This document shows positions 55,940 to 64,000 of a DNA stretch of 64,000 bases, piece by piece (positions within the stretch are counted from its first letter, which is position 1; every line of letters starts with the position of its first letter). The DNA is from Superficieibacter electus. GTDB lineage: Bacteria > Pseudomonadota > Gammaproteobacteria > Enterobacterales > Enterobacteriaceae. Below the pieces are notes generated by a model. The model was not told where the DNA came from. It ran no database searches and saw nothing but the letters and a program-made list of their open reading frames with translations. The stretch lies in the NCBI RefSeq assembly GCF_002915575.1, contig NZ_PQGD01000008.1, forward strand, positions 1 to 64,000, read 5' to 3'. The translations under genes and the position numbers were made by a program.

Positions 55940-56203
55940 TTATTTATACAGCTCAGCGGTGGCGTGCCAGTGGTCGCCGGTACGCGCTTCAATCACGCGA
56001 TAGGCCGATACACCCTGCTCAGCGGCTTTTTGATCCAGCATCGCACGCATATCCATCGGCGCAGTACCGACCGCGCTTACAGAGACGGTGCCGATAGATT
56101 CACGATTCATTGCCTGATCGCTGGAAATTGAATCCGCAGCGACAGCGCCAAACGAAAGGATGGAAAGCAGGCTCAGGGTAGCTAAAGTGGTTTTTGTTTT
56201 CAT
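55940..56203 (-). CDS. yhcN: DUF1471 periplasmic stress protein YhcN
   Basis: 87-residue protein with signal peptide MKTKTTLATLSLLSILSFGAVAA (cleaved at about 22) and a DUF1471 domain. It is closer to E. coli YhcN (also 87 residues) than its downstream paralogue. E. coli YhcN is induced by cytoplasmic acid and peroxide. The tandem copy lies 99 bp away. Confidence 0.92.
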   Translation of the reverse strand: MKTKTTLATLSLLSILSFGAVAADSISSDQAMNRESIGTVSVSAVGTAPMDMRAMLDQKAAEQGVSAYRVIEARTGDHWHATAELYK

Positions 56204-56574
56204 GATATTGACCTCGTCGAAATTTTTCGTAAGGGCCTTATTTCGTGACCCTCATCACAAAATCAAGTATACACTAATCACGCGGAAAATTAATAACAGA
56301 CTAATTATAACTGGGGTTAATATGTTTTAATGATGGACTTTCATATAACCCTGAAGAATAAAAAAGGGTTATTTCGTGCTCACCTTCATGTAAAAGATAT
56401 TAAAAATCATGAGAATACGTAAATTTGATTTTTTGTGCTTTTATGTGCGAAATCATTCGCTTTGTGAATGATATGAGACGGTATATCGCACTAAATGTTA
56501 AAGAAAATGAAGATGTTTGTAGGGGGGTGGGGCAGGAAACAGCATTCCCTCCAGGCGGTCTGAAGGGATGTGCC
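56204..56574. other. yhcN-argR intergenic region
   Basis: 371 bp, very AT-rich at 56260-56500, with no gene. It holds the yhcN promoter. An imperfect hairpin (CATCCCTTCAG/CTGGAGGGAATG) at about 56543-56572 may end argR. Confidence 0.5.
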
Positions 56575-57048
<474 letters not shown>

Positions 57049-57077
57049 TCACCCATATCATGGCGGTAGAAACAACA

Positions 57078-57108
57078 TTATTATGCATACTGATGAATTT
57101 TTATGCAA
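57078..57108 (-). promoter_or_regulatory. ARG boxes of the argR promoter
   Basis: The second box TGATGAATTTTTATGCAA (57091-57108) agrees with the ARG consensus TGAAT-AT-ATTCA pattern. An adjoining copy, TTATGCATACTGATGAA (about 57080-57096), precedes it. Two adjacent boxes upstream of argR fit its known autorepression. Confidence 0.7.
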
Positions 57109-58403
<1,295 letters not shown>

Positions 58404-58425
58404 AGCGTATTACCCTGCAACACAA

Positions 58426-58762
58426 TGCCCGGTGGCGCTGCGCTTACCGGGCCTACAGTTATACACAACCCATTGATGCGACAAAAATCGTAGGCCGGGT
58501 AAGGCGAAGCCACCACCCGGCATGACGTGGGCTATCCATCGCAGCCTGCGCCGCTGCGCTTACCGGGCCTACGGTTATACACAACCCATTAATGCGACAA
58601 GAATCGTAGGTCGGGCAAGGCGAAGCCGCCACCCGGCATGACGTGGGCTATCCTACGAAGCCTGCCCGGTGGCGCTGCGCTTACCGGGCCTACAGTTATA
58701 CACAACCCCTTGATACAAAAAGAATCGTAGGCCGGGCAAGGCGAAGCCGCCACCCGGCATGA
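58426..58762. repeat. BIME array: three tandem REP-containing units
   Basis: Three units; the marker TTACCGGGCCTAC recurs at 58444, 58560 and 58681, so periods are 116 and 121 bp. Each has CCCGGTGGCGCTGCGC... and GTAGG(C/T)CGGG(T/C)AAGGCGAAGCC(A/G)CCACCCGGCATG palindromes. Small substitutions separate the copies. It lies between the convergent mdh and degS and probably ends both messages. Confidence 0.9.
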
Positions 58763-58789
58763 TGTGCCACAAGAGCTACCCGGCTTTCA

Positions 58790-59857
58790 TCACTCTGTTG
58801 CCGGGTATTCCTGAATCGTCACGTCCAGCTTCAGTTTCTTATCCTCACGCATCACCTCGACCGGGATCACCGAGCCTGGACGAATTTCCGCCACCTGGTC
58901 CATTGTTTCCAGCGCAGACACTGCGGGTTTGTTATTGACCGAGACAATCACGTCATTAACCTGAATACCCGCTTCCGCTGCCGGGCCACCCGGGGATACT
59001 TCATTAACCACAATTCCCTGAATCTGGTCGATGCCCGCGCCCTGGGCATGGAGCGGCGCAATTTCGCGGCCACCGATGCCAATATAACCACGGATCACCC
59101 GACCATCGCGGATCAGCTTATCCATAATTTTGGTGGCTAACTGGAAGGGAATAGCGAAACCGATCCCTTCCGGCGTCTCGCCATCGTTGCTTTTATCAAA
59201 GGACAGGGTGTTGATGCCCATCAATTCACCAAGCGAGTTAATCAGCGCGCCGCCAGAGTTGCCGTGGTTAATGGAGGCGTCGGTTTGCAGGAAGTTTTGC
59301 CGGCCCGACGGGTTGAGGCCGATACGACCGGTGGCGCTGATGATCCCCTGGGTAATCGTCTGCCCGAGGTTATAAGGGTTGCCGATAGCCAGCACCACAT
59401 CGCCGATATGCGGAATACGCTTACGATTAATCGGGATCACCGGCAGACCGCCAGTGGCATTAATTTTGAGCACCGCCAAATCGGTCAGGCTGTCGGAACC
59501 GACCAGCAGCGCTTCAAAAACACGGCCGTCCTGAAGCGCAACGATAATCTGATCCGCATCGTTGATCACATGCTTGTTGGTAACGATATAGCCGCGTTCA
59601 TCCATAATCACCCCGGAGCCGAGCGTGCGGATCTCCAGTTGGTTATGGCTGTTGCTGTTCAGTCCACGGTTGTATACATTCACGACCGCAGGCGCGGCGC
59701 GGCGCACAGCCTGGTTATAACTGACGGGGGACTCATCGGCACTGTCATAATTCGGTGTCGAATGGACATTCCACTGGCGTAAAGAGGGCATCGCAGCCAG
59801 TAACAGGCCGCCGACAATCAGACCGATAGCAATCGAGCGTAAAAGCTTCACAAGCAT
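58790..59857 (-). CDS. degS: Sigma-E stress sensor protease DegS
   Basis: 355-residue inner-membrane-anchored serine protease that senses misfolded outer-membrane proteins and cuts RseA, freeing sigma-E. N-terminal TM (about 5-24), trypsin-like domain with H96 (NKHVIND), D126 (TDLAVL) and Ser in NHGNSGGAL (about 201), then one PDZ domain. The 59857 start matches E. coli; a longer frame upstream is unsupported. Separated from degQ by 90 bp. Confidence 0.96.
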   Translation of the reverse strand: MLVKLLRSIAIGLIVGGLLLAAMPSLRQWNVHSTPNYDSADESPVSYNQAVRRAAPAVVNVYNRGLNSNSHNQLEIRTLGSGVIMDERGYIVTNKHVINDADQIIVALQDGRVFEALLVGSDSLTDLAVLKINATGGLPVIPINRKRIPHIGDVVLAIGNPYNLGQTITQGIISATGRIGLNPSGRQNFLQTDASINHGNSGGALINSLGELMGINTLSFDKSNDGETPEGIGFAIPFQLATKIMDKLIRDGRVIRGYIGIGGREIAPLHAQGAGIDQIQGIVVNEVSPGGPAAEAGIQVNDVIVSVNNKPAVSALETMDQVAEIRPGSVIPVEVMREDKKLKLDVTIQEYPATE

Positions 59858-59947
59858 GATGCGGATATCATTGATAAATAAACCGTCGCAGCATAGCACG
59901 ACTTTTCCGGACATCACACGTCAGGTGACGTCCGGAAGCGCCAACTA

Positions 59948-61315
59948 TTAACGCAGAAGCAAATAGATGTTCTCATTCCCGCGTACAATATTCAGGGCAA
60001 TGATGGACGGTTTCGACTCCAGCGCTTTACGCATTTCAGCAATAGAGTGGATGCGTTCGCGGTTGATACCCGTGATCACATCGCCTTTATGCAGTCCGGC
60101 CTGCGCTGCGGCGCTGTCTTTTTCCACTTCATCCACCGTAATTCCTTTCGAGCCGTCTTTTAACTGACCGTCGCTGAGTTTTGCCCCCTGAAGCGCTGGC
60201 GCAATCATCTCAGCACTGGCGGAAGACGAGGTGCTCTTATCCAGCGTCACTTCTACGTTAAGCGGTTTGCCGTCGCGCAGTAATCCCAGCTTCACTTTGC
60301 TGCCCGGTTCTGTAGTGGCGATCCGCGAGCGCAATTCGGCAAAGCTGTTCAGCGGTTTATCGTTCAGGCTGACGATGACATCGCCTGATTTAATCCCTGC
60401 TTTTGCCGAACCAGAGTTGCGCAGTACTTCACTGACAAATGCGCCACGCGTCACATTAAGATTAAAGGCTTTAGCGATATCCGCCGACATCTCCATGCCT
60501 TTGATCCCCAGCAGGCCGCGTTTGATTTCACCAAACTGAATCAACTGCTGAGCCAGCGTGCGCGCCATATTGCTGGGGATGGCAAAACCGATGCCAACGC
60601 TGCCGCCGCCCGGTGCAAGAATGGCCGTGTTAATGCCGATCAGTTCGCCGTTTAGATTCAGCAACGCGCCCCCGGAGTTGCCCCGGTTGATGGAGGCGTC
60701 GGTCTGGATAAAGTTTTCCAGCCCTTCCAGATTCAGGCCGCTGCGGCCCAGCGCGGAAACAATCCCGGACGTTGCCGTTTGCCCGAGTCCAAACGGATTG
60801 CCGACCGCCACGGCAAAATCGCCGACGCGAAGTTTATCGGAATCTGCAATCGCGATTTGCGTCAGATTAGGCGCGTTCTGGATTTGCAGGAGCGCGATAT
60901 CGCTCTGATCGTCACTGCCAATCAATTTGGCTTCAAACTCACGACCATCGTTGAGTTGCACGCTAATTTTCTGCGCCTGATTAATCACATGATTGTTGGT
61001 CAGAATATAGCCTTTCGCCGCGTCGATGATGACGCCAGAACCCAGCCCCTCAAAAGGCTGTGGCTGCTGATCCGGGGCCACATCGCCAAAAAATTTTTTC
61101 AACTCTTCGGGCACTTTTGCGCCCTGGACGGCAGTGCCTTCAACCTGAACGCTAACTACCGCAGGCAACACTTTTTCCAGCATGGGAGCCAGGCTCGGCA
61201 GCGCCGCCTGACCGGGAACCTGCGACGGCAGTGCCGCAACAGCCGCAAAGGGTGCCGAAAGAGATAACCCGACACTTAACGCTAACGCACTCAACAGCAG
61301 GGTTTGTTTCTTCAT
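59948..61315 (-). CDS. degQ: Periplasmic serine protease/chaperone DegQ
   Basis: 455-residue HtrA-family protease. Signal peptide (about 1-27, ending AAVA). His in NNHVINQ, Asp in SDIALL and Ser in NRGNSGGAL form the triad; two PDZ domains follow. Length equals E. coli DegQ. Degrades or refolds denatured periplasmic proteins. Upstream of degS on the same strand. Confidence 0.97.
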   Translation of the reverse strand: MKKQTLLLSALALSVGLSLSAPFAAVAALPSQVPGQAALPSLAPMLEKVLPAVVSVQVEGTAVQGAKVPEELKKFFGDVAPDQQPQPFEGLGSGVIIDAAKGYILTNNHVINQAQKISVQLNDGREFEAKLIGSDDQSDIALLQIQNAPNLTQIAIADSDKLRVGDFAVAVGNPFGLGQTATSGIVSALGRSGLNLEGLENFIQTDASINRGNSGGALLNLNGELIGINTAILAPGGGSVGIGFAIPSNMARTLAQQLIQFGEIKRGLLGIKGMEMSADIAKAFNLNVTRGAFVSEVLRNSGSAKAGIKSGDVIVSLNDKPLNSFAELRSRIATTEPGSKVKLGLLRDGKPLNVEVTLDKSTSSSASAEMIAPALQGAKLSDGQLKDGSKGITVDEVEKDSAAAQAGLHKGDVITGINRERIHSIAEMRKALESKPSIIALNIVRGNENIYLLLR

Positions 61316-61439
61316 CGATGCTGGCTCTCATACCTGAAGTGAAAAAAGACCATCCCAAAACAGTTTGATGTTATTGAAAATGTGGCCGGGTCACAATGCG
61401 ATAATGATTAAATAATAGCTGGTATAAGAAAAACTGAAG

Positions 61440-61460
61440 CGGGCGCAGCGCGTGCGCCCG
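61440..61460 (-). terminator. yhcB terminator
   Basis: CGGGCGCA and TGCGCCCG form a perfect 8-bp stem around GCGCG beyond the yhcB stop, followed on the minus strand by a T-rich run. Confidence 0.85.
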
Positions 61461-61479
61461 AAAAGAAAGGAAGAAGGAT

Positions 61480-61878
61480 TTAGTCGCGCTTAATGCCGTT
61501 ACGCAACAAGCCCGACGCGCCTTCTGAGTAATCGCGCGGCATCTGCACCGGAGCCTGATCGTTATTGGCTTCCGATTCAGCCAGACGGTTGCGGAAAGGA
61601 TTATTTTCCGCTGCCATGCCGGGCAGAAGGTTACTGGAGCTTTTTGCCATATGCTGATAAATCTTACGATAATCATCAGCCATGTTATCCAGCAGTTCCG
61701 CGCTATGGGCAAAGTGGCTGACCAGCTCTTCACGATACTCTTCCAGCTCTGCTTTGTTTTTTTCCAGTTCGTACTGCAAAGCCTGCTGTTGACGCAGTTT
61801 ACGATTACCAAAACGCATGGCAACGGCACCGATGATGATACCGACAACTAAACCAATTAGCGCATATTCCCAGGTCAT
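61480..61878 (-). CDS. yhcB: Cell envelope protein YhcB (LapD/ZapG)
   Basis: 132-residue DUF1043 protein: an N-terminal TM (about 3-22) and a long coiled coil (about 25-90), then a disordered tail (NPFRNRLAESEANNDQAPVQ). It coordinates envelope growth and cell division. The start at 61878 is chosen over one two codons upstream because GGGAG is then 6 nt away. Divergent from zapE. Confidence 0.94.
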   Translation of the reverse strand: MTWEYALIGLVVGIIIGAVAMRFGNRKLRQQQALQYELEKNKAELEEYREELVSHFAHSAELLDNMADDYRKIYQHMAKSSSNLLPGMAAENNPFRNRLAESEANNDQAPVQMPRDYSEGASGLLRNGIKRD

Positions 61879-62069
61879 GTACATCTCCCGTTGTTTGTGA
61901 TTCCGTAGGGTATTGGCAATGAGGCGTCGTGCCTCTGCCCGATAATGCCACTATAACCGCTAAATCCTCAGAAGTGGAATCCCGGCCGCACATCGCGTAG
62001 TGTAGAACGGCCTTTTTTTCGCCAGGCGTGAACGATGGCACACAGATTGACAAGGAATAATAATAAGCC

Positions 62070-63194
62070 ATGCAAAGCACTTCCCCGATATCGCGTTACC
62101 AGCAGGCCCTGAAGGAGGGCAGCCACCAGCCAGACGATGTGCAGCGCGAGGCGGTAAGCCGCCTGGATGCCATCTACCAGCAACTTGCCGCACGGACCGA
62201 GCCTGCGACGCCACGCGGTGGCCTGTTCGGTAAAATTGGCAAACTGCTCGGTAAACAGGATAGCGTGGTCATCCCTCCCGCGCGCGGGTTGTATATGTGG
62301 GGCGGCGTGGGGCGTGGCAAAACCTGGTTAATGGATCTTTTTTACCAGAGCCTGCCAGGCGAACGTAAACAGCGCCTGCATTTTCACCGCTTTATGCTGA
62401 GGGTTCATGAAGAACTGACGCAATTGCAGGGAGAGAGCGACCCGCTGGAAGTGGTTGCCGACCGTTTTAAAGCCGAAACCGACGTGCTTTGCTTCGATGA
62501 ATTTTTTGTCTCGGACATTACCGACGCGATGCTGCTGGGCGGGTTGATGAAAGCCTTATTCGCGCGCGGTATTACGCTGGTGGCAACCTCTAACATCCCG
62601 CCGGATGAACTGTATCGCAACGGGTTACAGCGTGCGCGCTTCCTGCCTGCCATTGAGGCTATCAAAGAACACTGCGATGTTATGAACGTGGATGCAGGAA
62701 TCGATTATCGCCTGCGCACGCTGACTCAGGCGCATCTGTGGCTGTCGCCACTCAATAGCGAGACGCAACAGCAAATGGATACGCTGTGGCTGGCGCTGGC
62801 GGGCGCGAAACGCAGCCATGCGCCAGAGCTTGAAATTAATCATCGCCCGTTCCCGACGCTGGGCGTGGAAAACCAGACGCTGGCGGCGTCATTTACCACG
62901 CTGTGCGTCGATGCCCGCAGTCAGCATGACTATATTGCGCTCTCACGGCTATTTCATACGGTGCTGCTGTTTGACATGCCGGTGATCACCCCGTTAATGG
63001 AGAGCGAAGCACGACGTTTTATCGCGCTGGTGGATGAATTCTACGAGCGCCATGTGAAGCTGGTGGTGAGCGCCGAACGTCCGCTGGCGGAGATTTATCA
63101 GGGCAACGTGCTCCAGTTTGAATTCCGCCGTTGTCTGTCACGTTTGCAGGAGATGCAGAGCGAAGAGTATTTGCGTCTTGAACATCTGGCGTGA
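62070..63194 (+). CDS. zapE: Cell division ATPase ZapE
   Basis: 374-residue AFG1-type AAA ATPase that binds FtsZ and limits Z-ring bundling. Walker A GGVGRGKTW starts near 78, Walker B is VLCFDEFFVSDI, and the sensor region is VATSNIPPDELYRNGLQRARFLPAI. Divergent from yhcB, as in E. coli. Confidence 0.96.
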   Translation: MQSTSPISRYQQALKEGSHQPDDVQREAVSRLDAIYQQLAARTEPATPRGGLFGKIGKLLGKQDSVVIPPARGLYMWGGVGRGKTWLMDLFYQSLPGERKQRLHFHRFMLRVHEELTQLQGESDPLEVVADRFKAETDVLCFDEFFVSDITDAMLLGGLMKALFARGITLVATSNIPPDELYRNGLQRARFLPAIEAIKEHCDVMNVDAGIDYRLRTLTQAHLWLSPLNSETQQQMDTLWLALAGAKRSHAPELEINHRPFPTLGVENQTLAASFTTLCVDARSQHDYIALSRLFHTVLLFDMPVITPLMESEARRFIALVDEFYERHVKLVVSAERPLAEIYQGNVLQFEFRRCLSRLQEMQSEEYLRLEHLA

Positions 63195-63871
<677 letters not shown>

Positions 63872-63883
63872 TCGGGATTATAG

Positions 63884-64000
<117 letters not shown>

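Overview
The window is chromosomal DNA from a member of the Enterobacteriaceae close to Escherichia, Salmonella and Citrobacter. The backbone genes match E. coli K-12 orthologues in order and nearly in length: rrfD-thrV-rrfF, yhdZYXWV, acrFE-acrS, yhdU, fis-dusB, prmA-panF-yhdT, accCB, acuI, csrD, mreBCD-yhdE-rng-yhdP-tldD, aaeRXAB, yhcO-yhcN, argR-mdh, degS-degQ, yhcB-zapE, rplM-rpsI. The absence of yhdJ, msrPQ beside accB, and an MHYT-GGDEF-EAL gene beside acrS resemble what I remember of Salmonella or Citrobacter more than E. coli. A Citrobacter-like genome is my best guess, but species cannot be fixed by reading alone.

Layout: 1-510 is the distal end of an rRNA operon (5S, tRNA-Thr, 5S, terminator). 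0.6-5.3 kb holds a polar amino acid ABC transporter (yhdWXYZ) and lipoprotein yhdV. 5.8-10.6 kb is an accessory alpha-galactoside island: a MelR-type AraC regulator divergent from a GH36 alpha-galactosidase and a LacY-family permease broken by one in-frame TGA. 10.7-16.0 kb is the AcrEF efflux pump with its TetR repressor AcrS. 16.0-22.8 kb has a c-di-GMP enzyme, yhdU, the dusB-fis operon, prmA, panF and yhdT.

22.9-31.6 kb is a second accessory island, a complete-looking ketose or polyol-derived sugar catabolic locus inserted between yhdT and accC. A DeoR repressor and a PfkB kinase point left. A GatY/KbaY-like class II aldolase, an Rbs-type ABC transporter (binding protein, ATPase, permease), a second PfkB kinase and a DUF4432 aldose-epimerase-like protein point right. 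The left kinase has lost the catalytic Asp of its GAGD motif. The shared intergenic region carries palindromes that look like the DeoR operator.

31.6-49.1 kb is conserved core: fatty acid synthesis (accBC), periplasmic methionine sulfoxide repair (msrPQ), acrylyl-CoA reductase, CsrB/C decay factor CsrD, cell shape (mreBCD), nucleotide pyrophosphatase, RNase G, YhdP and TldD. 49.1-49.4 kb and 58.4-58.8 kb are tandem REP/BIME arrays. 49.5-55.5 kb holds the aromatic acid efflux system aaeRXAB, an extra aldehyde dehydrogenase and barstar-like yhcO. 55.5-64 kb holds two tandem yhcN paralogues, argR/mdh with ARG boxes, degS/degQ, yhcB/zapE and the rplM-rpsI ribosomal operon, cut at the window end.

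I found no prophage, insertion sequence, CRISPR array or clearly novel system. The most interesting material is the two sugar islands, with one decayed transporter and one possibly kinase-dead enzyme.
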